In this document: one piece after another, positions 11,692-19,356 of the stretch
Layout of the letters: the number at the start of each line of letters is the position of its first letter
How positions within the stretch are numbered: position 1 is the stretch's first letter
Origin: Pseudomonas sp. 102515
Lineage (GTDB): Bacteria > Pseudomonadota > Gammaproteobacteria > Pseudomonadales > Pseudomonadaceae
Reading direction: 5' to 3'
Assembly (NCBI RefSeq): GCF_031085165.1
Contig: NZ_JAVHTY010000004.1
Location: 583,884-647,883, forward strand
Length of the DNA stretch: 64,000 nt
Made by a program: the position numbers and the translations under genes
Notes under the pieces: generated by a model
Database searches by the model: none
Told to the model about the DNA's origin: nothing
Seen by the model: only the letters and a program-made list of their open reading frames with translations

Positions 11692-12873
11692 ATGTTCGAA
11701 CTCGTAGACAACATTCCACAAAGCGCCGTGATCAAAGTCATCGGCGTGGGCGGTGGCGGTGGCAACGCCGTCAACCACATGGTCAAAAGCGGTGTTGAAG
11801 GCGTCGAATTCATCTGTGCAAATACCGACGCCCAGGCCCTGAAGAACGTCACATCCCGTACCGTGCTGCAACTCGGCCCGGGCGTCACCAAGGGTCTTGG
11901 TGCGGGCACCAACCCGGAAATCGGCCGCCAGGCGGCCATGGAAGATCGTGAGCGCATCGCCGAAGTCCTCGAAGGCGCCGACATGGTCTTCATCACCACC
12001 GGCATGGGCGGCGGCACCGGTACCGGTGCCGCGCCGATCATCGCTGAAGTGGCCAAGGAAATGGGTATCCTGACCGTTGCCGTGGTCACCCGTCCGTTCC
12101 CCTTCGAAGGCCGCAAGCGCATGCAGGTCGCCGACGAAGGCATTCGCTCCCTGTCCGAATGCGTCGACTCGCTGATCACCATCCCCAACGAGAAGCTGCT
12201 GACCATTCTGGGCAAGGACGCCAGCCTGCTGGCCGCCTTCGCCAAGGCTGACGACGTCCTCGCCGGCGCCGTTCGCGGCATCTCCGACATCATGCAGCGT
12301 CCCGGCCTGATGAACGTCGACTTCGCCGACGTCAAGACCGTGATGGGCGAGATGGGCATGGCCATGATGGGTACCGGCCACGCCAGCGGTCCGAACCGTG
12401 CGCGCGAAGCCACCGAAGCCGCCATCCGCAACCCGCTGCTGGAAGACGTCAACCTGCACGGCGCCCGCGGCATCCTGGTCAACATCACCGCTGGCCTCGA
12501 CCTGTCCCTGGGTGAGTACGCCGCCGTCGGCGAGATCATCGAGGACTTCGCGTCCGAGCACGCCACCGTCAAGGTCGGCGCGGTGATCGATCCGGAAATG
12601 CGCGACGAGCTGCACGTCACCGTGGTCGCCACCGGCCTGGGTGCGCGCATCGAGAAGCCGGTCAAGGTGGTGGACAACACCGCTCAGACCCTGGCCGCTG
12701 CCCGTCAGGAAACCGCTCCGGTCAACTACGACGATCTCAAGTACCCGACCTCGATGCGCTCCGGTCGTGGCAGCCAGAATCATGGCGGCTCGGCAGCGGC
12801 GACCAAGGTCAATCCCAACGACGACCTGGATTACCTGGACATCCCGGCCTTCCTGCGTCGTCAGGCTGATTGA
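11692..12873 (+). CDS. ftsZ: Cell division GTPase FtsZ
   Basis: Tubulin-like GTPase forming the Z ring. It has 393 residues. The tubulin signature GGGTGTG lies at residues 106-112 and the N-terminal GVGGGGGNAVNHM loop is intact. The C-terminal tail ends DYLDIPAFLRRQAD, the conserved peptide bound by FtsA and ZipA. A long purine-rich ribosome-binding site (AGGAAGAGAGGGG) lies just upstream, fitting the high expression FtsZ needs. Confidence 0.99.
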   Translation: MFELVDNIPQSAVIKVIGVGGGGGNAVNHMVKSGVEGVEFICANTDAQALKNVTSRTVLQLGPGVTKGLGAGTNPEIGRQAAMEDRERIAEVLEGADMVFITTGMGGGTGTGAAPIIAEVAKEMGILTVAVVTRPFPFEGRKRMQVADEGIRSLSECVDSLITIPNEKLLTILGKDASLLAAFAKADDVLAGAVRGISDIMQRPGLMNVDFADVKTVMGEMGMAMMGTGHASGPNRAREATEAAIRNPLLEDVNLHGARGILVNITAGLDLSLGEYAAVGEIIEDFASEHATVKVGAVIDPEMRDELHVTVVATGLGARIEKPVKVVDNTAQTLAAARQETAPVNYDDLKYPTSMRSGRGSQNHGGSAAATKVNPNDDLDYLDIPAFLRRQAD

Positions 12874-12882
12874 TCGGGTATA

Positions 12883-12900
12883 TCACAACCCAGGGTGTGA
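12883..12900. promoter_or_regulatory. 18-bp imperfect inverted repeat between ftsZ and lpxC
   Basis: TCACAACCCAGGGTGTGA reads as TCACA-n-CC...GG-n-TGTGA, a near-symmetric repeat starting 10 nt after the ftsZ stop. A candidate -10 (TATCAT, 12928-12933) lies downstream, but I see no good -35 for it. The repeat could be an operator or a weak attenuator for lpxC; there is no T-run. Confidence 0.35.
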
Positions 12901-12982
12901 TTAGTGGGCATCGATTTTCGCTTCTGCTATCATCGCGACTTCGTTGAACACCATTCGCACCCTGCGACCGAGCGGCCCTGGC

Positions 12983-13897
12983 ATGATTAGACAACGCACC
13001 CTCAAGAACACCATTCGCGCCACTGGCGTCGGCCTGCATTCCGGGGAAAAGGTTTACCTGACCCTGAAGCCGGCTCCGGTCGATACGGGGATCGTGTTCC
13101 GTCGCACCGATCTCGATCCGGTCGTGGAAATCCCGGCCTGGGCCGAGAACGTGGGTGAAACCACCATGTCGACCAACCTGTTCAGTGACAGTGGCGTCAA
13201 GGTCGGTACCGTTGAGCACCTGCTGTCGGCCATGGCCGGTCTGGGCATCGACAATGCCTACGTCGAGCTGTCCGCGGTCGAAGTCCCGATCATGGACGGC
13301 AGCGCCGGTCCCTTCGTGTTCCTGATCCAGTCCGCCGGTCTGCAGGAACAGGAAGCGGCCAAGCAGTTCATCCGCATCAAGCGTGAAGTGAGCGTCGTCG
13401 ACGGTGACAAGCGCGCCACCTTCGTGCCCTTCGACGGCTTCAAGGTGACCTTCGAAATAGATTTCGATCACCCGGTGGTCAACAACCGTACCCAGAAAGC
13501 CTCGGTGGATTTCTCGAGCACCTCCTTCCTCAAGGAAGTCAGCCGTGCCCGCACCTTCGGTTTCATGCGCGACCTGGAGTTCCTGCGGTCGCACAACCTG
13601 GCCCTGGGTGGCAGCGTCGATAATGCCATCGTGGTGGACGAGAAGGGTGTGATCAACGAAGACGGCCTTCGCTACGAAGACGAATTCGTCAAGCACAAGA
13701 TCCTTGACGCCATCGGCGACCTCTACCTGCTCGGCAAGAGCCTCATCGGCGAATTCCGCGGCTACAAGTCCGGTCATGCCATGAACAATCGCCTGCTGCG
13801 TGCGCTGCTGGCCGATCGTGATGCCTGGGAAGTGGTGACCTTCGAAGACTCCGGTCTGGCACCGATTTCCTACATGAGACCCGCGGCTGCCGTCTGA
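12983..13897 (+). CDS. lpxC: UDP-3-O-acyl-N-acetylglucosamine deacetylase LpxC
   Basis: Zinc hydrolase catalysing the committed step of lipid A synthesis. ATG 12983 gives 304 residues beginning [20 protein letters not shown]; the frame is open to 12944, but the family start is the later one. Zinc ligands are His79 in the TVEHLLSAM motif and the later [11 protein letters not shown]is/Asp pair; the SGHAMNN histidine is the catalytic one. Compared with the P. aeruginosa protein as I recall it, there is one extra residue in the LFSDSGVKV loop. Last gene of the dcw run; a strong terminator follows. Confidence 0.98.
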   Translation: MIRQRTLKNTIRATGVGLHSGEKVYLTLKPAPVDTGIVFRRTDLDPVVEIPAWAENVGETTMSTNLFSDSGVKVGTVEHLLSAMAGLGIDNAYVELSAVEVPIMDGSAGPFVFLIQSAGLQEQEAAKQFIRIKREVSVVDGDKRATFVPFDGFKVTFEIDFDHPVVNNRTQKASVDFSSTSFLKEVSRARTFGFMRDLEFLRSHNLALGGSVDNAIVVDEKGVINEDGLRYEDEFVKHKILDAIGDLYLLGKSLIGEFRGYKSGHAMNNRLLRALLADRDAWEVVTFEDSGLAPISYMRPAAAV

Positions 13898-13912
13898 GCC
13901 CGGTCCAAGAAG

Positions 13913-13939
13913 AAGCCCTGCATATGCAGGGCTTTTTTT
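13913..13939 (+). terminator. Rho-independent terminator after lpxC
   Basis: A perfect 22-bp palindrome, AAGCCCTGCAT/ATGCAGGGCTT, is followed by a T-run to 13939. It ends the dcw transcription unit. The A-run on the other side is short, so it mainly serves the + strand. Confidence 0.93.
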
Positions 13940-13955
13940 ATGGTCGCTAAGAGCT

Positions 13956-14294
13956 CTAGCGACGTGTCAGGGGCTCGCCCTGGAAGCTCACGCCGGCCAG
14001 GCCATGGGCGATAAGGGCGCGGATATTGGCGTGATCGCTGCCCTCGGGCGTCTGCAAGACGCTGTGATAGTGCTCGCCAAAGGCCAGCAGGGCCTCTTCA
14101 TCGCTTAGGCTTTCGAGTCTGGCCAGGCCCAGGGTCTTGCAGGAGCCTTCGTTCTGGCCTGCGGCATTGTCCACCTCGCCGTTGCGAAAGGCGGTGGGCT
14201 GGTAGCGGTAGTGCTCGGCGACAAAGGCCAGGGTGTCGGCGAAGGCATGGTCGCCCTGCGCCAGGCTGGCGCGGAAACCGGAGAGATCGCTCAT
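13956..14294 (-). CDS. HopJ-family protein
   Basis: A 112-residue protein starting MSDLSGFRASLAQGDHAFAD. It has the features I associate with the HopJ family (named after a P. syringae type III effector): FIxxHYxYxPTAFxNG-like and NEGSCKTLGLA stretches. The family is common in free-living bacteria without type III secretion, and no secretion genes or hrp box are seen here, so an effector role should not be assumed. Its ATG overlaps the stop of the upstream DUF1244 gene (ATGA). Confidence 0.8.
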   Translation of the reverse strand: MSDLSGFRASLAQGDHAFADTLAFVAEHYRYQPTAFRNGEVDNAAGQNEGSCKTLGLARLESLSDEEALLAFGEHYHSVLQTPEGSDHANIRALIAHGLAGVSFQGEPLTRR

Positions 14295-14584
14295 TTGCTC
14301 TGCTGCTCCTGGAAGGCCGCGGCCTGGGCCGGCGAGGCCTCGGTCTGGTACTGGGCTTTCCACTCGGCATAGGGCATGCCGTAGACGGCCTCGCGGGCGT
14401 CATCCAGGCTCAGCTCCAGACCCTTGTCGTCGGCCGCGGCCTTGTACCACTTGGACAGGCAGTTGCGGCAGAAGCCGGACAGATTCATCAGGTCGATGTT
14501 CTGCACATCGGTGCGCTTGCGCAGGTGCTCGACCAGGGTGCGGAAGGCAGCGGCTTCCAGTTCCAGGCGGTCTTGTTCGGTCAT
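14291..14584 (-). CDS. DUF1244 family protein
   Basis: A 97-residue cytoplasmic protein of a family without an assigned biochemical function. The hallmark is the central DLMNLSGFCRNCLSKWYKAA, with a Cys-x-x-Cys pair; the rest is helical and acidic. It lies 15 nt after folM and overlaps the HopJ-family gene by 4 nt, so the three genes are probably one transcript. The CxxC could bind a metal, but that is inference. Confidence 0.85.
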   Translation of the reverse strand: MTEQDRLELEAAAFRTLVEHLRKRTDVQNIDLMNLSGFCRNCLSKWYKAAADDKGLELSLDDAREAVYGMPYAEWKAQYQTEASPAQAAAFQEQQSK

Positions 14585-14599
14585 GACGGATTCCTCTTG

Positions 14600-15298
14600 C
14601 TAGCGGCGGCCGTGGCGCAGGTGGCGCCCGCCGTTGACGGTGAAGGTACTGCCGGTGGCGTACTGGGTCGACAGCAGATAGAGCACGGTATCGACGATGG
14701 GATCGGCGCCGGGTTCGAAATCCAGCAGCGCCTTGCCCAGGGTCGCCTGGCGATAGGCCTCGTCGGCGCCTTCCTTGAAGATCAGTAGCCCCGGCGCGAT
14801 GGTGTTGACCCGCACCCTGGGTGCCAGGGCTTCGGCAAAGGACAGGGTCAGATTGTGCAGAGCGGCCTTGGTGGCGGCGTAGCCGATGTGGTTGCGGCTG
14901 CCACGTGTGGCACTGTCATCGCCGATATGGATGATGTCGGCCCGTGGTGCGGCCAGCAGCAGGTCCTGCAGGCCCAGGTTGAGGTGGTAGGGCGCTTCCA
15001 GATGCAGACGATAGAGCCGCCGCAGGTTTTCCAGGCCGTCTTCGGCCCAGACCGAGGCGTTGTGCACGATGCCGCGCAGCGCCGGATGGCGTTCATGCAG
15101 CTGCTGCAGCAGAGTGTTGCGCTGTGCCTCTTCCGCCAGATCCACCTGATAGGCCTCGATCTCCAGCTCACGCAAGAGGCCCGGATCGTCGCGATAGACG
15201 GCGATGACGGGTTGGCCCTCCGCCAGCAGCCGGCGGGTCAAGGCGAGACCGACGCGGCGATTGGCGCCGGTGACCACAAGGGGAAGGGTTGCGGACAT
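14600..15298 (-). CDS. folM: Dihydromonapterin reductase FolM (SDR)
   Basis: NADPH-dependent short-chain reductase of pterin metabolism, making tetrahydromonapterin, a cofactor of phenylalanine hydroxylase in Pseudomonas. It has 232 residues. The cofactor loop reads TGANRRVGLAL, typical of FolM rather than generic SDRs (TGxxxGIG), and the catalytic Tyr-x3-Lys is in IGYAATKAALHN. The C terminus is VNGGRHLRHGRR. In other pseudomonads folM lies near folE and folX; neither is present here. Lead gene of folM-DUF1244-HopJ. Confidence 0.85.
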   Translation of the reverse strand: MSATLPLVVTGANRRVGLALTRRLLAEGQPVIAVYRDDPGLLRELEIEAYQVDLAEEAQRNTLLQQLHERHPALRGIVHNASVWAEDGLENLRRLYRLHLEAPYHLNLGLQDLLLAAPRADIIHIGDDSATRGSRNHIGYAATKAALHNLTLSFAEALAPRVRVNTIAPGLLIFKEGADEAYRQATLGKALLDFEPGADPIVDTVLYLLSTQYATGSTFTVNGGRHLRHGRR

Positions 15299-15394
15299 GA
15301 GGGTACCCGATCCTGATGAGCGAAGCGGCCAGGGTGCTGGCCGCGGCTATTGTACGCATTCGACGCGTCAGGATGCAGGCCGATCCGTGCTGGC

Positions 15395-15955
15395 CTAGCG
15401 GGCGCTGCCCCGCCAGTCGTTGGCCCGCGGCGAGGCGTTGTGCAGCCAGCCCCTCAGCGCCCGGGTGATCAGGGGGATGAAGACGCAGACCATGACCGGG
15501 GTGAGGATCAGGGTGCTCAGCAGGATGCGCGGCAACAGCGGCAGATGCGCCAGGTAATCACCGAAAGCGGCATTGAACAGCAGCGAGATGGGAAAGAACG
15601 CCAGCCAGACGGCGATGCTCTGTTTCCAGCGCGGCGGCGGCTGGATGCCCGCGCCGAACCAGTCGTCCATGCCCTGGGCACGCCGTGCCAAGGGCGCTTC
15701 GAACAGGCCCTGGCCACGCTCCAGCCAGAGGCGCCGCGTCTCCGAGTGTTCCCAGGCGTCGAGGGTCTGGGGACAGGCGAAGCGAAAGATGATCTGCACC
15801 AGGTTGTCGCCTGGCGGTGGGGTCAGGACCCCCGAACCGAGATAGCCGGGATACCCAGTGGCCAGGGCTTCGCCTTCGCGCAGCCAGATCAGAAACGCAT
15901 CGTATTGGCCGGTCGCGACGCGCCGCGCGACCATGAGGGTAACAGGCTGATTCAT
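15395..15955 (-). CDS. ABM-domain membrane protein
   Basis: A 186-residue protein with an N-terminal antibiotic-biosynthesis-monooxygenase-type dimeric alpha/beta barrel (about residues 5-95, beginning VTLMVARRVATGQYDAFL) joined to two hydrophobic segments (about 112-130 and 140-162). This layout of a cytoplasmic ABM domain anchored in the membrane is a known but uncharacterised group. The substrate is unknown. It is monocistronic, with more than 200 nt upstream to the divergent flavodoxin gene. Confidence 0.75.
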   Translation of the reverse strand: MNQPVTLMVARRVATGQYDAFLIWLREGEALATGYPGYLGSGVLTPPPGDNLVQIIFRFACPQTLDAWEHSETRRLWLERGQGLFEAPLARRAQGMDDWFGAGIQPPPRWKQSIAVWLAFFPISLLFNAAFGDYLAHLPLLPRILLSTLILTPVMVCVFIPLITRALRGWLHNASPRANDWRGSAR

Positions 15956-16175
15956 GCTCTAACTCCGGGCGATCGGGCCGGATAGGCCGGATGCCGTCAC
16001 GCCGCCGGGTAGGCGGACAGGTGGCGAAGACGCCTGGGGTAGCAGGCGGCGCTAGCATAACAAGCCTTGAGACCCTTGGCTGCAGCCGGGGTTGCCACCG
16101 GAGCCGTCTTGCTGACGGAGCGCCAAGCCGGGCCGCGCCAGGCATACTGGACGGAACTCCACGCAAGAGGTCCGT

Positions 16176-16625
16176 ATGAAAGTCGCACTGTTGAATGGCT
16201 CGGTCTATGGCACCGCGGAAGATATCGCCCGGCAGGTGAAGGCGCGCTTGACCGCGGCAGGCCATGAGGTCTGGCACCAGCCCAATGCCGATCTCGCCAG
16301 CCTGGAGGCCTTCGCGCCCGAGGCCTTGCTGGCCATTACTTCCACCACCGGCATGGGCGAATTACCCGCCAACCTGGAATCCCTGTATTTCCAGCTGCGC
16401 GATCGGTTGCCGCCCTGGTCCGGACGGCCCGGCGCGGTGCTGGCCCTGGGTGATTCCAGCTATGGCGACACCTATTGCGGCGGCGGCGAGCTGATGCAGG
16501 AGTTGTTCGCCGAACTGGGGCTGCGCGAGTTGCTGCCCATGCTGCGCATCGATGCCAGTGAAACGGTCACGCCGGACGAAGATGCCGAGCGCTGGGTCGC
16601 CGAGGTCATCGCCGCCCTGGGCTGA
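16176..16625 (+). CDS. Flavodoxin (MioC/YqcA type)
   Basis: A 149-residue short-chain flavodoxin that should bind FMN and carry electrons in the cytoplasm. The N-terminal phosphate loop is GSVYGTAEDIA (the T/SxTGxT position reads S-V-Y-G-T-A), and the isoalloxazine loops correspond to STTGMGELP and LGDSSYGDTYCGGG. The partner is unknown. Divergent from the ABM gene; a lrgA homologue follows after 112 nt. Confidence 0.88.
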   Translation: MKVALLNGSVYGTAEDIARQVKARLTAAGHEVWHQPNADLASLEAFAPEALLAITSTTGMGELPANLESLYFQLRDRLPPWSGRPGAVLALGDSSYGDTYCGGGELMQELFAELGLRELLPMLRIDASETVTPDEDAERWVAEVIAALG

Positions 16626-16737
16626 TCTTGCCCAGGCAGCAAAGCTGCTTTACCCGTGCTGATCCCGCCGCCTGGCCCGGGTCGCTGTCCTCGTCCCCTC
16701 GGCCTCGGTATCCTTGGGCGCCTGATGAAGATTTGAG

Positions 16738-17121
16738 ATGGAGCCCTGGGTGAATAGATATCTGCGCCTGGCTCTGGAGCTGTGCGGATTGGGCGCGCTG
16801 TGGGGCGTGGGTACCTGGCTGGCCACCTATTTCGCCTTACCGGTACCGGGCGGCGTGGTGGGCCTGGCCATGCTGTTGGTGCTGCTGGCCACGCGCATCG
16901 TCGAGCCCGAGTGGTTGCAAGGCGGCGTGCGCCTGCTGCTGGGTGAGATGCTGCTGTTCTTCATTCCCGCCCTGCTGAGTCTGCTCGACTACGGCCCGCT
17001 GCTGCGGCAGGAGGGCGTGCGCATCCTGCTGGCCATCCTGCTCAGTACCGTGCTGACCATGGTCGCGACCGCCTATACCGTGGACTGGATGTTCCGCCGC
17101 CGGGGACGTCGCGATGCTTGA
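16738..17121 (+). CDS. CidA/LrgA family membrane protein
   Basis: A 127-residue holin-like protein with four hydrophobic segments and the family stretch LPVPGGVVGLAMLLVLL. Such proteins pair with LrgB/CidB and affect autolysis or the export of small metabolites; the precise transport role is debated. It overlaps the LrgB-like gene by 8 nt, as in most genomes. ATG 16738 is placed shortly after a modest purine stretch. Confidence 0.88.
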   Translation: MEPWVNRYLRLALELCGLGALWGVGTWLATYFALPVPGGVVGLAMLLVLLATRIVEPEWLQGGVRLLLGEMLLFFIPALLSLLDYGPLLRQEGVRILLAILLSTVLTMVATAYTVDWMFRRRGRRDA

Positions 17122-17803
17122 TCTGCCCGGACTCTGCTGGCTGCTGCTGACGGTGGCGGGTTATGCGCTGAGTCGGCTGCTCTATGCCCGGCTGCGCTGG
17201 TATGTGGTCAGTCCGATCATCTTCGTCACGGTGCTGCTCTATGCCGCCACCCTCTGGCAGCAGGTGAGCTATGCCGAATACGCCCACTACAGCCATTGGC
17301 TGATCACCCTGCTGGGGCCAGCGACAGTGGCCTTCGCCGTGCCGATCTGGCAGCAACGTCGCTTGCTGGCACGCTACTGGCAGGCGCTGCTGGCCGGTCT
17401 CTGCGTCGGCAGTGGCGTGGCCATAGGCAGTTCCTGGCTGCTGGCCCGGCTGATGCTGCTCGATGACCGGGTGCTGCTGTCCATGCTGCCGCGCTCCATC
17501 AGCACTCCCTTCGCCATGCCGATGTCGGCCACCGTGGGGGGCGTCCCCGAGTTGACCGCGGCCTTCGTGATGATCACCGGCCTGGGTGGCGCCATCCTCG
17601 GCAGCCTCCTGATCAGGCTGTTGCCGCTCAAGTCGGCCCTGGCCCGCGGTGCCCTGTTCGGCATGGGCGCCCATGGCGTGGGGACCAGCAAGGCCTATGA
17701 GGTCGGTCTGGAGGAGGGCACCGTGGCCGGCCTGGTCATGGTGCTGGCCGGCCTGAGCAATCTGCTCGGCGCTCAGCTGGTGCTCTGGTTGCTGCGTGGC
17801 TAG
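17114..17803 (+). CDS. CidB/LrgB family membrane protein
   Basis: A 229-residue partner of the upstream LrgA-like protein, with six or seven hydrophobic segments. The conserved block SISTPFAMPMSATVGGVPEL, followed by FGMGAHGVGTSKAYEVG, is diagnostic. Its TAG stop overlaps the stop of the convergent SirB1-like gene within one CTAG tetranucleotide (17800-17803). Confidence 0.9.
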   Translation: MLDLPGLCWLLLTVAGYALSRLLYARLRWYVVSPIIFVTVLLYAATLWQQVSYAEYAHYSHWLITLLGPATVAFAVPIWQQRRLLARYWQALLAGLCVGSGVAIGSSWLLARLMLLDDRVLLSMLPRSISTPFAMPMSATVGGVPELTAAFVMITGLGGAILGSLLIRLLPLKSALARGALFGMGAHGVGTSKAYEVGLEEGTVAGLVMVLAGLSNLLGAQLVLWLLRG

Positions 17804-18606
17804 TGCAGGGTGGCGGAAGGCGCGCCGAGTTGCGCCAGCCGTCGTCGCACCTGCTCGCGTTCGGCGTCGTCTTCGCTGATCAGCAGGGCGTGCTGCAGGT
17901 CGTAGCGTTCGGCCTGGGGGCAGTCGAGTTGGCGGTACAGGTCGGCGCGCGCCAGGTGATCGATGACACCGGCCGCGCCCAGCTCGATGACCCGCTGGGC
18001 ATCCTTGAGCGCTGCCAGCGGCTGGTCGCCCTGGCGATGCAGCTCACGCAGATTGCGCGAGAGTCGCTGCATCATCTGCCGCGGACCGAGGGGCGCCAGA
18101 TAGCTCGCCTGCAGTTGCGCGGTGGGACCGAACTGATCCACCAGGAGTTGGCGACAGTCGTTCATGTACAGGCGGCGACCGCCGAAGGGGTCGAGCAGAT
18201 GATCCGCGCCCGGCACGCGCAGCAGGAAATGCCCGGGAAAGCCGATGCCCTGCAGGTCGATCTCCAGGCGCCTGGCCAGTTCCAGTGCCACCAGGGCGAT
18301 CGACAACGGTTGGCCGCGCCGCCGCGCCAGAACTTCGTCGAGCAGGGCGGCGGTGGGGTTCAGGGGCCACTCGGCCGTGCGAAAGCCGGCATCGCACAGT
18401 TGCCGCAACAAGGCCTGAGCACGCTCGGAGTGACTGGCATCGCCATCGAGGGTGGCGACCAGGCGCAGCGCCAGATCGTCCAGCGAGTGCAGCAGGGCCG
18501 GCGGATCGACCTGGTCATGGTGCTCGGCCGCGATCCACAGGGCGGCTTCCAGCAGCCGGGGATCGGGCCGGTCCAGGCAGGCGAGGCAGGATAGACGCGC
18601 GTCCAC
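17800..18606 (-). CDS. SirB1/transglutaminase-like family protein
   Basis: A 268-residue cytoplasmic protein. The central part has the SirB1 family block (RRGQPLSIALVALELARRL, GIGFPGHFLLR) that resembles a transglutaminase-like core, and the C-terminal third looks like one or two TPR-type helical pairs (DQPLAALKDAQRVIELG). No catalytic activity is established for the family. The start is GTG 18606; no ATG lies close upstream. It converges with lrgB. Confidence 0.75.
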   Translation of the reverse strand: MDARLSCLACLDRPDPRLLEAALWIAAEHHDQVDPPALLHSLDDLALRLVATLDGDASHSERAQALLRQLCDAGFRTAEWPLNPTAALLDEVLARRRGQPLSIALVALELARRLEIDLQGIGFPGHFLLRVPGADHLLDPFGGRRLYMNDCRQLLVDQFGPTAQLQASYLAPLGPRQMMQRLSRNLRELHRQGDQPLAALKDAQRVIELGAAGVIDHLARADLYRQLDCPQAERYDLQHALLISEDDAEREQVRRRLAQLGAPSATLH

Positions 18607-18813
18607 AGTAGACTCCAGAGCCCTCGAGGGCTTTTCCTCAGGTTTTAGCCTGCCAGCGCCGGGCCGTCCAGTCTGCGACAGTTGCGCACTGGTCGGCGGT
18701 CCGGCTTCTCGCTATAAGAGCGGCTGGTGCCAGAGCAATCTTGAGAACGGGAATTTCAACATGGACGAGTCGGCGAGTGGGTGTATTCGGGCGCGGGGAA
18801 GGGGTGGCAGACC

Positions 18814-19281
18814 ATGAAATGGGCAGACAGCGGTCGCAAACGCATGCACGACGGGGCGAACTCCCTCGGCAACCTGATGGTGGAAGGCTTCCACTACTTC
18901 GGCCTGTTCGCCATCGGCGCGGCCACGGCCTGGGCCTCGGTGATGGCCTTCATGGGCATGGTCGACAAGGGCCAGGCGAGCATCGATGACATCCTGCTGC
19001 TCTTCATCTATCTGGAGCTGGGTGCCATGGTCGGCATCTACTTCAAGACCAACCACCTGCCCATCCGGTTTCTGCTCTATATCGCCATTACTGCCCTGAC
19101 CCGCTACCTGATCGGAGATGTCTCTCATCATCGGCCGCCGGATGTCGGACTGCTGTATCTCTGCGGTGGGATCTTTCTGCTGTCGCTTTCAGTGCTGGCG
19201 GTCAGAGTCGCTTCGAACAAATTTCCTTCCAGCAAGGTGCTCGATGCGACGGGTGATGTGGTGGGCGAGGGCGACAAGTAG
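18814..19281 (+). CDS. psiE: PsiE-family phosphate-starvation-inducible membrane protein
   Basis: A 155-residue protein with four hydrophobic segments and the family pattern FLEL-like (LLFIYLELGAMVGIYFKTNHLPIRF). PsiE is induced by phosphate starvation in E. coli, but its function is unknown. I chose ATG 18814 (MKWADSGRKRMHD), behind a GAAGGGG stretch; a GTG at 18781 in the same frame would add 11 residues. No Pho box was recognised upstream. Confidence 0.75.
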   Translation: MKWADSGRKRMHDGANSLGNLMVEGFHYFGLFAIGAATAWASVMAFMGMVDKGQASIDDILLLFIYLELGAMVGIYFKTNHLPIRFLLYIAITALTRYLIGDVSHHRPPDVGLLYLCGGIFLLSLSVLAVRVASNKFPSSKVLDATGDVVGEGDK

Positions 19282-19356
19282 CTAGCGCAGCCCCTATCGG
19301 CTCTGCTCCTGGCGACGCGGCTGGCTGCGCCGTCAGGATGACCAGCCGGCTGGAGC

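Noticed and set aside
13956..14294. HopJ-family gene as a type III effector
   Set aside because: No hrp box, chaperone or secretion genes nearby, and the family is found in bacteria without type III secretion.
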